NCBI GenBank assembly: GCA_030428345.1
Contig: JAUIBM010000223.1
Location: 1 to 5,728, forward strand
Length of the DNA: 5,728 nucleotides
Origin: Alphaproteobacteria bacterium
GTDB taxonomy: Bacteria > Pseudomonadota > Alphaproteobacteria > Rhizobiales > Rhizobiaceae
Direction: 5' to 3'
Below, in pieces: positions 1 through 5,728 of the stretch. Made by a program: the position numbers and the translations under genes. How positions within the stretch are numbered: position 1 is the stretch's first letter; the number at the start of each line of letters is the position of its first letter. Under the pieces are notes generated by a model. It was given only the letters and a program-made list of their open reading frames with translations. It did no database searches and had not been told where the DNA came from.

Positions 1-4
1 GGCT

Positions 5-40
5 TTGACAACGCTTTGTTGGCAATGATCTGCGCATTGC
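5..40 (+). promoter_or_regulatory. possible promoter -35 box with adjacent dyad
   Basis: Positions 5-10 read TTGACA, an exact sigma-70 type -35 hexamer, 66 bases before the acyltransferase start codon. No good -10 box follows at the usual 16-18 base spacing; the nearest AT-rich hexamer, AATGAT at 24-29, is too close. Downstream lies a 6-bp inverted repeat, GCAATG at 22-27 and CATTGC at 35-40, centred where a repressor could block a promoter. The -35 match is seen directly; its use as a promoter and the operator role of the dyad are inference and could be chance. Confidence 0.25.
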
Positions 41-76
41 TTGTCGCCAATATCATGGCAAGGGTGAACGAGCGCG

Positions 77-1204
77 ATGACTGCAGGCACGGCAATGGCA
101 AATCCCGCAATGCGGAGCACGGGCCAGCGGGTCGACTGGGTCGATTTCGCCAAGGGATTCTGCATCGTCTTCGTGGTGATGCTGCATTCCACGCTCGGCG
201 TTGAAAAGGCCGCCGGCGAGATCGGCTGGATGCACGTGCTCGTGCAATTCGCCAAGCCGTTCCGCATGCCGGACTTCTTCATGATCTCCGGGCTGTTCCT
301 CGGCCTGGTGATCGATCGGCCGTGGCGGCGCTACATCGACCGCAAGGTGGTGCATTTCGCCTATTTCTACGTGCTTTGGGCGGCGATCCAGTTCGCAATC
401 AAGGCGCCGGCCTGGATGGGCGAGGGCATGAGCGGTCCGGACGTCTTCGCGCAATGGCTGCTCAGCTTCGTCCAGCCCTTCGGCACGCTCTGGTTCATCT
501 ATCTGCTGCCGATCTTCTTTGTCGCGACGCGCCTGCTGAGGCCGGTGCCCTGGCCGGTCGTTCTCGGCTTTGCGGCGCTGCTGGAAGTCCTACCGGTCCA
601 TACCGGTTCGATGATCATCGACGAATTCGCGGCGCGCTATGTCTATTTCCTCGCCGGTTACCTGTTCGCCACGCGGATCTTCTCCCTGGCGGCCTGGGCG
701 CGCAGCCATGTGGGACCGGCCATCGCCCTGCTACTGGTCTGGGCCGCGGTCGAATTCGCGGCCACCTTCACGCCGGCGCCGCATGCGCTGGTCGCAGCGC
801 TCGGCGAAGGCGCGGAAATCGAGCACGTCTCGGACCTGCCCTTCATCTCGCTGGCGCTTGGCGCGGCCGGCGCGGTGGCGGTGATCGTGCTCGCCGCCCT
901 GCTGTCGCGCATCGATGCCATGCGCTTCCTGCGCTATCTCGGTCGCCACTCGATCGTGGTCTATCTGGCGTTCTTCCTGCCCATGGCGATCACCCGCAGC
1001 GTGCTGTTGCGTTTCGCGCCATGGCTCGACATCGGCACCATATCGCTGCTGGTGACGATCGCCGGCGTCGCCGGACCGGTGATCCTGCACGCCATCGTGC
1101 TCAAGACCGGATGGGGAACATTCCTGTTCGAGCGGCCGCAATGGGCGCGGCTCGAGCCGGCTCCGGCGCGCGCCAAACCCGCCGCGCTCAGCCCGGCCGA
1201 ATAG
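77..1204 (+). CDS. acyltransferase-3 family integral membrane protein (YcfT-like)
   Basis: This 375-residue polytopic membrane protein belongs to the acyltransferase-3 family (Pfam Acyl_transf_3), whose members transfer acyl groups to envelope sugars or other extracytoplasmic acceptors. I count about ten hydrophobic segments, near residues 25-40, 63-80, 91-108, 138-153, 158-173, 188-205, 212-230, 255-277, 291-309 and 320-343. The family's conserved N-terminal histidine is H37 (VMLHSTLG). The motif FRMPDFFMISG at 62-72, the LWFIYLLPIFFVATRL segment from 138 and the late GRHSIVVYLAFF segment near 289 match what I recall of E. coli YcfT, a member of unknown substrate. The ATG at 77 is chosen because AAGGGTGA at 60-67 gives a good ribosome site with 9-base spacing; ATGs at 95 and 110 lack this. 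It converges on the dipeptidase gene. The acceptor and acyl donor cannot be read from sequence. Confidence 0.87.
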   Translation: MTAGTAMANPAMRSTGQRVDWVDFAKGFCIVFVVMLHSTLGVEKAAGEIGWMHVLVQFAKPFRMPDFFMISGLFLGLVIDRPWRRYIDRKVVHFAYFYVLWAAIQFAIKAPAWMGEGMSGPDVFAQWLLSFVQPFGTLWFIYLLPIFFVATRLLRPVPWPVVLGFAALLEVLPVHTGSMIIDEFAARYVYFLAGYLFATRIFSLAAWARSHVGPAIALLLVWAAVEFAATFTPAPHALVAALGEGAEIEHVSDLPFISLALGAAGAVAVIVLAALLSRIDAMRFLRYLGRHSIVVYLAFFLPMAITRSVLLRFAPWLDIGTISLLVTIAGVAGPVILHAIVLKTGWGTFLFERPQWARLEPAPARAKPAALSPAE

Positions 1205-1240
1205 ACCGCGGGCGGCGGTGGTCAGGCGGCCAGCGCCGCC
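1205..1240. terminator. GC-rich hairpins at the convergent gene ends, weak terminator candidate
   Basis: Between and just inside the two convergent stop codons there is a 5-bp stem (ACCGC 1205-1209 with GCGGT 1215-1219). A perfect 6-bp stem follows (GGCGGC 1225-1230, loop CAGC, GCCGCC 1235-1240), lying in the last codons of the dipeptidase gene. Neither is followed by a T-run on either strand, so an intrinsic terminator is unproven. The alanine-rich C-terminus of the dipeptidase could produce this palindrome by codon composition alone. Confidence 0.2.
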
Positions 1241-2604
1241 ATGATCCGCGCCCAGCTCTTCATGCCCTTGTGGAAGCTCGCCAGCTCGTATTTCTCGTTC
1301 GGCGAATGGATACGGTCGTCGGCATGGGCAAAGCCGATCAGCAGCGAATCCATGCCGAGCAGTTTCTGGAAATCGCCGACCACCGGAATCGAGCCGCCCA
1401 TGGCGATGAGCGCGGTATCCTTGCCCCATTCGTCCTTCAGCGCCGCGGTCGCCTTCTTCAGTTCGGGAAGGGTGTAATCGAGGTGAATCGCCGGGCTGCC
1501 GCCATGTTCGTGGAATTCGGCGCGACAATCCGCCGGCAACCGGTCCGTGACGAAGCGGCGGAACGCCTTTCGGATCAACGCCGGATCCTGGTCGCCGACC
1601 AGGCGGAACGAGACCTTCGCGCTTGCCTTGGCGGGAATCACGGTCTTGAAGCCTTCGCCGGTATAGCCGCCTGTAATCCCGTTGACCTCAGCTGTCGGGC
1701 GCGCCCAGACCTGTTCCAGGGTCGTGCGGTCCTTTTCGCCGGAAGGAACCGAAAGCCCGACCGCGCCAAGGAATTCGACCTCGGAGAAGCCAAGGCCGTC
1801 CCACATCGCGCGAATTTCGTCCGGGGTCTCCGGCACGCCGTCATAAAAGCCGTCCAGCGTCACCGCGCCGCTGTCGTCGTGCAGATCGGCGAGAATCCGG
1901 GTCAGGACATGGATCGGGTTCGCCGCCGCCCCGCCGTAATAGCCCGAATGCAGATCGCGGCTGGCGGCGTGGATCGTCACTTCCTCGCCGACGAGGCCGC
2001 GCAGGCCGGTTGAAATGGCCGGTGTCGAATGGTCCCACATATTGGTGTCGCAGACGAGCGCCAGATCGGCCTTCAATTCCCCGGCATGGGCCTCCAGGAA
2101 CGGCTTGAGCGAGGGCGATCCGGATTCTTCCTCGCCCTCGAAGAGGATCGTCACAGACAAGGGCAGGCCCCCCGTGACATGCTTGAATGCGCGCGCCGCC
2201 TCGACAAAGGTCATCAACTGGCCCTTGTCGTCCGATGAGCCGCGGCCCAGCATGCGCTTGCCGGCCTCGCCCTCGACAAGCTTCGGCTCGAAGGGCGGGT
2301 TCTCCCAGAGCGCCAGCGGATCGACCGGCTGCACATCGTAATGACCGTAGAACAGCACATGCGGCGCCCCTTGCGGCCCAGCGTGATGGGCCAGCACCAT
2401 GGGATGGCCGGCAGTCGGGCAGACCCGCGCCTCAAATCCGATCGCCCGCAGATCGGCCGTCAGCCATTCGGCCGCCCTGGCGCAATCGCCGGCATAGGCC
2501 GGATCGGTGGAAATCGACGGGATGCGGAGCAGGGTGAAAAGCCGGTCGACGGCGTTGTCGATTTCGGCGTCGAGACGGTCGAGGACGGGCTGAAGCGTTG
2601 ACAT
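1222..2604 (-). CDS. M20 family zinc metallopeptidase (dipeptidase)
   Basis: This 460-residue cytosolic dinuclear-zinc hydrolase of the M20 (carnosinase/CPG2-like) family is expected to cleave dipeptides or related amide bonds. The expected metal and catalytic residues are present in order. H88 and D90 lie in GHYDVQPVD; the bridging D125 is in GRGSSDDKG. The general base E159 and ligand E160 are in EGEEESGS; D186 is in CDTN. H219 in RDLHSG is the dimerisation-domain substrate histidine, and H433 in IHSPNEKY is the last zinc ligand. Length is normal for the family. The reading frame stays open upstream to 2760, adding 52 residues. I reject that longer start because it would run through an intrinsic terminator and the added residues look like noncoding translation. 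The ATG at 2604 has AAAGGGA 7 bases upstream and begins MSTLQPVLDRLD, typical of the family. Substrate preference is not determinable here. Confidence 0.94.
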   Translation of the reverse strand: MSTLQPVLDRLDAEIDNAVDRLFTLLRIPSISTDPAYAGDCARAAEWLTADLRAIGFEARVCPTAGHPMVLAHHAGPQGAPHVLFYGHYDVQPVDPLALWENPPFEPKLVEGEAGKRMLGRGSSDDKGQLMTFVEAARAFKHVTGGLPLSVTILFEGEEESGSPSLKPFLEAHAGELKADLALVCDTNMWDHSTPAISTGLRGLVGEEVTIHAASRDLHSGYYGGAAANPIHVLTRILADLHDDSGAVTLDGFYDGVPETPDEIRAMWDGLGFSEVEFLGAVGLSVPSGEKDRTTLEQVWARPTAEVNGITGGYTGEGFKTVIPAKASAKVSFRLVGDQDPALIRKAFRRFVTDRLPADCRAEFHEHGGSPAIHLDYTLPELKKATAALKDEWGKDTALIAMGGSIPVVGDFQKLLGMDSLLIGFAHADDRIHSPNEKYELASFHKGMKSWARIMAALAA

Positions 2605-2611
2605 GCGGAAT

Positions 2612-2618
2612 TCCCTTT
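2612..2618 (-). promoter_or_regulatory. ribosome binding site of the dipeptidase gene
   Basis: On the minus strand AAAGGGA occupies 2618 to 2612, 7 bases before the ATG whose first base is 2604. It decides the start against the longer in-frame ATG at 2760. Confidence 0.6.
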
Positions 2619-2673
2619 GCGGCAATGGCGGCAACCTCCACCAGATGCCGCATCGAATCAAGCCGGCATGGAA

Positions 2674-2718
2674 CATCCCGGGGCGGGCGAAAGCATGACG
2701 GCGGGTCGGCTCGGGATG
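2674..2718 (-). other. leader stem-loop between terminator and dipeptidase start
   Basis: CATCCCG at 2674-2680 is the exact reverse complement of CGGGATG at 2712-2718, giving a 7-bp stem with a 31-base GC-rich loop. It lies in the probable 5' untranslated region of the dipeptidase, downstream (in minus-strand sense) of the terminator. In this GC-rich sequence a stem of this size with a long loop may arise by chance. I found no convincing promoter on the minus strand between 2605 and 2725. Confidence 0.25.
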
Positions 2719-2725
2719 CCAGCGC

Positions 2726-2756
2726 AAAGAAAAGGCCGCCTTCCGGGGAAGGCGGC
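2726..2756 (-). terminator. intrinsic (Rho-independent) terminator, minus strand
   Basis: GCCGCCTTCC at 2735-2744 is perfectly complementary to GGAAGGCGGC at 2747-2756; allowing for a realistic loop, this is a 9-bp GC-rich stem with a 4-base loop. On the minus strand the stem is followed immediately by CTTTTCTTT (2734 to 2726), the U-rich tail of an intrinsic terminator. On the plus strand the hairpin is followed by GCAC and an A-run, so the signal is oriented for minus-strand transcription only. No recognised protein gene lies upstream of it on that strand; what it ends is the structured RNA region to its right. It also lies 122 bases upstream of the dipeptidase start, so it could serve as a premature terminator in that gene's leader. 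Confidence 0.75.
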
Positions 2757-2938
2757 GCACAAAAAGGTCAGAACTCCGGTTCAGGGAGGCACCGGACTGC
2801 CGCGGCCAGTCGGCGGGTGGGGGGGTCGGCCGCAGCAGTCCGTGTCATATCCGCAGCCAGGCACAAGTTGGGCTCCGCCTGGCGCGGGTTCCGGTTGACG
2901 GGGGACAGGTCTTCCGGAACAGGCCGTATCAATCGGCC
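2727..2938 (-). ncRNA. candidate structured RNA (sRNA or dipeptidase leader), unassigned family
   Basis: Stem-loops fill this stretch on the minus strand and end in the intrinsic terminator. From the 5' side: H1 pairs 2934-2938 with 2922-2926 (5 bp). H2 pairs 2914-2920 with 2888-2894 (7 bp), then a 2x2 internal loop and 3 more pairs (2909-2911 with 2897-2899). H3 abuts H2 directly and pairs 2877-2887 with 2851-2862, 11 bp with one bulge at 2855. H4 pairs 2828-2842 with 2793-2807, 15 bp including one G-U that is a C-A mismatch on the plus strand, so this stem favours the minus strand as the RNA. About 30 bases then lead into the terminator. The expected transcript is roughly 210 bases. I tried to match 6S RNA, tmRNA, RNase P RNA, SRP RNA and the cobalamin riboswitch and found no convincing conserved core. 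It may be a free sRNA or a cis-acting leader of the dipeptidase gene. Structure is by hand pairing, without energy calculation. Confidence 0.45.
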
Positions 2939-2944
2939 ACGACG

Positions 2945-2975
2945 CTTATTTGGGATGGGCATTGGGGCTGTTCAA
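2945..2975 (-). promoter_or_regulatory. weak promoter candidate for the structured RNA
   Basis: On the minus strand TTGAAC (2975 to 2970) resembles a -35 box and AATAAG (2950 to 2945) matches four of six -10 positions. The 19-base spacer is longer than ideal. Transcription starting 7 bases after the -10 would begin at 2938, exactly the 5' base of the first stem-loop H1. The match is poor enough to be chance. Confidence 0.2.
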
Positions 2976-3045
2976 TGACAAAAGGCGATCAAGCAAGCGT
3001 GATGCGATTAAACTTTCGTAAGGATCGGAAGCGGGGATCGGGGCA

Positions 3046-3525
3046 ATGGCACTGGCAAAGAAGCATGAATACACCGCGGCGATCCGCTGGACCGGCAATC
3101 GCGGAGAGGGCACCAGGGGCTACAAGGCCTATGACCGTAGCTGGAACGTGGCGACGCCAGACAAGCAGGTAATCCATTGCTCGAACGATCCGCTGCTGGG
3201 CGGCGATGCGGCGCGCCACAATCCTGAGGACCTGCTGCTTGCCTCGCTCTCTTCCTGCCACATGCTCTGGTATCTGCATTTGTGCGCCGTGGCGGGCGTC
3301 GTGGTGGAAGCCTATCGCGACGAGCCCCTGGGCATTGGCGAAGTGGCGCCGGACGGAAGCGGCCGCTTCCTTTCGGCGACCCTGCGCCCGAAGATCCGGA
3401 TTTCAGCCGGGAGCGACTGGCGCAAGGCGCATGAAATCCACGGCGAGATCCACAAATACTGCTTCATCGCCCGCTCGGTAAGTTTCCCGGTGACGTGCGA
3501 ACCTGAGATCGAGATTGGCAGCTGA
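3046..3525 (+). CDS. OsmC family peroxiredoxin-like protein
   Basis: This 159-residue soluble protein is of the OsmC/Ohr superfamily, whose classical members reduce organic hydroperoxides with a cysteine pair. The signature is NPEDLLLASLSSCHMLWYLH: E61 and peroxidatic C71 are 10 residues apart, as E49 and C59 are in E. coli OsmC. The second cysteine, C139 in HKYCFIARSVSFPV, lies 68 residues on, close to the family spacing. The HMLWYLHLCA stretch marks a widespread OsmC-like subgroup. The catalytic arginine is not obvious: the glycine-rich DPLLGGDAARHNP segment before the glutamate offers only R57, and R24 is farther upstream. Further cysteines are C45, C80 and C151. The ATG at 3046 is the first in frame; GGGGA at 3033-3037 is a modest ribosome site. 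It is divergent from the dipeptidase and sits 96 bases before polA on the same strand, probably as its own unit. Activity as a peroxidase is inferred from the family. Confidence 0.9.
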   Translation: MALAKKHEYTAAIRWTGNRGEGTRGYKAYDRSWNVATPDKQVIHCSNDPLLGGDAARHNPEDLLLASLSSCHMLWYLHLCAVAGVVVEAYRDEPLGIGEVAPDGSGRFLSATLRPKIRISAGSDWRKAHEIHGEIHKYCFIARSVSFPVTCEPEIEIGS

Positions 3526-3621
3526 GGCGGGCCGCCGGGCTCTTCAAGCCTTGCATTCGGCGGTCGCGTGGGCAATCGTCCGGCTCATACCGATTTCGCC
3601 AGTTTGGGCAGGACGCGCAGC

Positions 3622-5728
3622 ATGAAGGCCGGTGACCATCTCTTTCTCGTCGACGGCTCGGCCTATATCTTCCGCGCCTATCACGCCCTGCCGCCGCTGA
3701 CCCGCAAGTCCGACGGCCTGCCGGTCGGCGCCGTTGCCGGGTTCTGCAACATGCTGTGGAAGCTGGTGCGCGAGGCGCGCGACACCGAGGTGGGCGTCAC
3801 GCCCACCCATTTCGCGGTGATTTTCGACTATTCGTCCAAGACCTTCCGGAACGAGATCTATCCGCAATACAAGGCGCACCGGCCGGAGCCGCCGGAGGAT
3901 CTGCGCCCGCAATTCTCGCTGATTCGCGAGGCGACCCGCGCCTTCGACCTGCCTTGCATCGAGATGGACGGCTATGAGGCCGACGACATCATCGCCACCT
4001 ATGCGCGGCTGGCGCGCGAGGCGGGCGGCGATGTGACCATCATCTCCTCCGACAAGGACCTGATGCAGCTCGTCGGCCCCAATGTCATTCTTTACGACCA
4101 GATGAAGGATCGCCGGCTGGGGGTGGCCGAGGTCATCGAGAAATGGGGCGTCCCGCCCGAGAAAATGATCGAATTGCAGGCGCTGACCGGCGATTCCACG
4201 GACAATGTTCCGGGCATACCCGGCATCGGGCCGAAGACGGCGGCGCAATTGCTGGAGGAATATGGCGATCTGGAAACGCTGCTCGCCCGCGCCGGCGAGA
4301 TCAAGCAGAACAAGCGCCGCGAAAACATACTCGCCAATGCCGACCTGGCGCGCATCTCGCGCAAGCTGGTGACCCTGCTCGACGACGTGCCGGTCGCCGA
4401 GCCGCTGGACAGCCTCAGGCTGCAGCCGCAGGACGGACCGAAGCTGATCGCCTACCTCAAGGCGATGGAGTTCAATACCCTGACCCGGCGCGTCGCCGAG
4501 GCCACCCATACCGAGGCGGCGGAGGTCGAGCCGGCGTCGGTTAACCCGGAGGACGCGCCGCGCGGGCCGGATCTCGATCCCCAGTCCGAAGGCGCGGACG
4601 ACCCTTCCGCCGACAACACGCCTGCCGCGCTCGCCGAGGCGCGCCGGCAGGCGGCGGCAAGCGCGGCTTTCGACCTCGACGCCTATGAAACCGTGCGCGA
4701 CGAGGCGGCGCTCGCCGCCTGGATCGAGGCGATTCGCGAAGCCGGGCTTTGCGCCATCGACACCGAGACGACCTCCCTCGACCCGATGCAGGCCGATCTC
4801 GTCGGCGTGTCGCTGTCGGTCGCCGAGGGCAAGGCCTGCTACATCCCGGTCGGCCATCGCGAGGGCGAGGGCGACCTGCTCGGCGGCGGGCAGGTGGCGG
4901 ATCAATTGTCCGAATCGCAGGTGCTCGACGCGCTTCGCGGCGTGCTGGAGGACCCGTCGATCCTCAAGATCGGCCAGAACATGAAATATGACTGGCTGAT
5001 CTTCGCCCGGCGCGGCATCGAGATCGTCTCGGTCGACGACACGATGCTGATGTCCTATGTGCTCGACGCCGGCAGGGGCGGGCACGGCATGGACGAATTG
5101 TCCGAGCGCTGGCTCGGACACACCTGCATCTCGTTCAAGGATGTCGCCGGGTCCGGGCGCAATCTCGTCACCTTCGACAAGGTGCCGATCGACAAGGCGA
5201 CGCGCTATGCCGCCGAGGACGCCGACGTGACCCTGCGCCTGTGGCGCGTGCTCAAGCCGCGGCTGGCGGCGGATCGCCTGGTGCGGGTGTATGAGCGGCT
5301 CGAACGCCCGCTGGTCACGGTGATCGCCCGGATGGAGCAGCGCGGGATCGCGGTCGACCGGCAGATCCTGTCGCGGCTTTCCGGCGAACTGGCGCAATCG
5401 GCCGCCGCGATCGAGGACGAGATCTACGAACTGGCCGGCGAGCGCTTCAACATCGGTTCGCCCAAGCAGCTCGGCGATATCCTGTTCGGCAAGATGGGCC
5501 TGCCGGGCGCCAAGAAGACCAAGACCGGGCAATGGTCGACCTCGGCGCAGGTGCTGGACGATCTGGCCGCCGAGGGCCTGCCTTTGCCGCGCCGCATCGT
5601 CGACTGGCGGCAGCTGACCAAGCTGAAATCGACCTATACCGACGCCTTGCCCAATTTCATCCATCCCCAGACGAAGCGCGTTCACACGTCCTACGCGATG
5701 GATGAAATTGGGCAAGGCGTCGGTATAG
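3622..5728 (+). CDS. polA: DNA polymerase I, C-terminally incomplete at window edge
   Basis: Pol I fills gaps, removes RNA primers and acts in excision repair. The frame is open from ATG 3622 to the window end, about 702 codons; the family is usually 900-1000 residues. The start has AGGA at 3610-3613, 8 bases upstream. The 5'-nuclease domain covers residues 1 to about 290: metal-site aspartates D11 in LVDGSAYIFRAY, D121/D122 in DGYEADD, D144/D146 in SSDKD, and D191/D194 in GDSTDNVPG within the helix-hairpin-helix region. After an acidic alanine/proline-rich linker comes a proofreading exonuclease with an intact active site: D380 and E382 in AIDTET, N453 and D457 in NMKYD, Y529 and D533 in YAAED. 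The polymerase domain begins near residue 560 but stops after KRVHTSYAM (M693). Motifs A, B and C, with the catalytic aspartates, are absent. The last codons (DEIGQGVGI) are translated from an inverted copy of upstream polA sequence and are not genuine Pol I. Confidence 0.95.
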   Translation, partial: MKAGDHLFLVDGSAYIFRAYHALPPLTRKSDGLPVGAVAGFCNMLWKLVREARDTEVGVTPTHFAVIFDYSSKTFRNEIYPQYKAHRPEPPEDLRPQFSLIREATRAFDLPCIEMDGYEADDIIATYARLAREAGGDVTIISSDKDLMQLVGPNVILYDQMKDRRLGVAEVIEKWGVPPEKMIELQALTGDSTDNVPGIPGIGPKTAAQLLEEYGDLETLLARAGEIKQNKRRENILANADLARISRKLVTLLDDVPVAEPLDSLRLQPQDGPKLIAYLKAMEFNTLTRRVAEATHTEAAEVEPASVNPEDAPRGPDLDPQSEGADDPSADNTPAALAEARRQAAASAAFDLDAYETVRDEAALAAWIEAIREAGLCAIDTETTSLDPMQADLVGVSLSVAEGKACYIPVGHREGEGDLLGGGQVADQLSESQVLDALRGVLEDPSILKIGQNMKYDWLIFARRGIEIVSVDDTMLMSYVLDAGRGGHGMDELSERWLGHTCISFKDVAGSGRNLVTFDKVPIDKATRYAAEDADVTLRLWRVLKPRLAADRLVRVYERLERPLVTVIARMEQRGIAVDRQILSRLSGELAQSAAAIEDEIYELAGERFNIGSPKQLGDILFGKMGLPGAKKTKTGQWSTSAQVLDDLAAEGLPLPRRIVDWRQLTKLKSTYTDALPNFIHPQTKRVHTSYAMDEIGQGVGI
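5634..5728. repeat. 32-bp perfect inverted repeat (fold-back) at window end
   Basis: Positions 5697-5728 are the exact reverse complement of 5634-5665, with a 31-base spacer (5666-5696). The left arm is ordinary polA coding sequence (TYTDALPNFIH, conserved in Pol I); the right arm replaces the expected continuation of the gene. GATG at 5697-5700 fits both the native Ala-Met codons and the inverted copy, so the join may have used short microhomology. The simplest reading is a fold-back chimera from amplification, library preparation or assembly at the contig end. A real inverted duplication is less likely because it would destroy polA. Confidence 0.95.

Noticed and set aside
731..1528. 265-codon minus-strand frame across the convergent gene ends
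   Set aside because: It is antisense to the acyltransferase and out of frame with the dipeptidase, whose zinc-ligand motifs establish the true frame.
322..2013. 563-codon plus-strand frame spanning the acyltransferase and the dipeptidase
   Set aside because: It overlaps two well-supported genes in other frames; its composition is arginine-rich and it has no family resemblance.
2605..2760. 52-residue N-terminal extension of the dipeptidase
   Set aside because: It would translate through the intrinsic terminator, resembles no M20 N-terminus, and the ATG at 2604 has a good ribosome site.
2727..2938. Assignment of the structured region to 6S RNA, SRP RNA or a cobalamin riboswitch
   Set aside because: Local resemblances, such as a GGTGCC and a CCGGA, are short. 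None of the conserved cores or the overall architecture of these families could be followed through the sequence.
2768..2962. 64-codon minus-strand frame whose stop lies 11 bases before the terminator stem
   Set aside because: The position is tempting for a small protein gene, but there is no ribosome binding site before its ATG. The sequence has low-complexity proline, arginine and alanine content, and the frame runs through all of stems H2 to H4, which favours an RNA function. A dual-function RNA is not excluded.
2598..2978. 126- and 93-codon plus-strand frames in the dipeptidase-osmC gap
   Set aside because: Ser, Arg and Gly-rich translations without ribosome sites or family resemblance; they overlap the terminator and stem-loops.
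3530..3565. Stem-loop after the osmC-like gene (GGCCGCC with GGCGGTC) as a terminator
   Set aside because: The 7-bp stem includes a G-U pair, the loop is 22 bases, and no T-run follows; there is not enough to call a terminator.
3544..5715. 723-codon open frame on the minus strand opposite polA
   Set aside because: It is an antisense shadow of polA, long only because of GC-rich codon bias. The translation is rich in Arg, His, Gly and Leu with no recognisable domain, and its start lies in the fold-back artefact.

Overview
The window looks like a small contig from a GC-rich alphaproteobacterium, probably of the Hyphomicrobiales (Rhizobiales) type. This is inferred from base composition, codon use and the style of the proteins, above all the Pol I N-terminus; no rRNA or tRNA is present to confirm it. 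I recognise four protein genes.

Left part: an integral-membrane acyltransferase-3 family protein (77-1204, +) converges on an M20 family zinc dipeptidase (1222-2604, -), with only 17 bases between their stop codons. Middle: a 441-base gap (2605-3045) separates the dipeptidase from a divergently transcribed OsmC-like peroxiredoxin (3046-3525, +). This gap is not empty. On the minus strand it carries a strong intrinsic terminator (2726-2756), preceded by about 180 bases tiled with four stem-loops (2788-2938). I read this as an undescribed structured RNA: either a free-standing small RNA or the attenuator-type leader of the dipeptidase gene. Right part: DNA polymerase I (polA) starts at 3622 and runs off the right edge, with complete 5'-nuclease and proofreading domains and only the beginning of the polymerase domain.

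The last 32 bases of the window are an exact reverse complement of positions 5634-5665, with a 31-base spacer. The polA reading frame turns into its own antisense at this point, just before the conserved TGRLSS region should appear. The simplest explanation is a fold-back chimera at a contig end, not biology. The polA C-terminus and anything beyond position about 5700 should therefore not be trusted.

The four genes do not form an evident pathway. They are housekeeping or accessory functions (DNA repair and replication, peptide turnover, peroxide defence, envelope modification), each probably with its own transcription unit. The most interesting element is the structured minus-strand RNA region between the dipeptidase and osmC-like genes.
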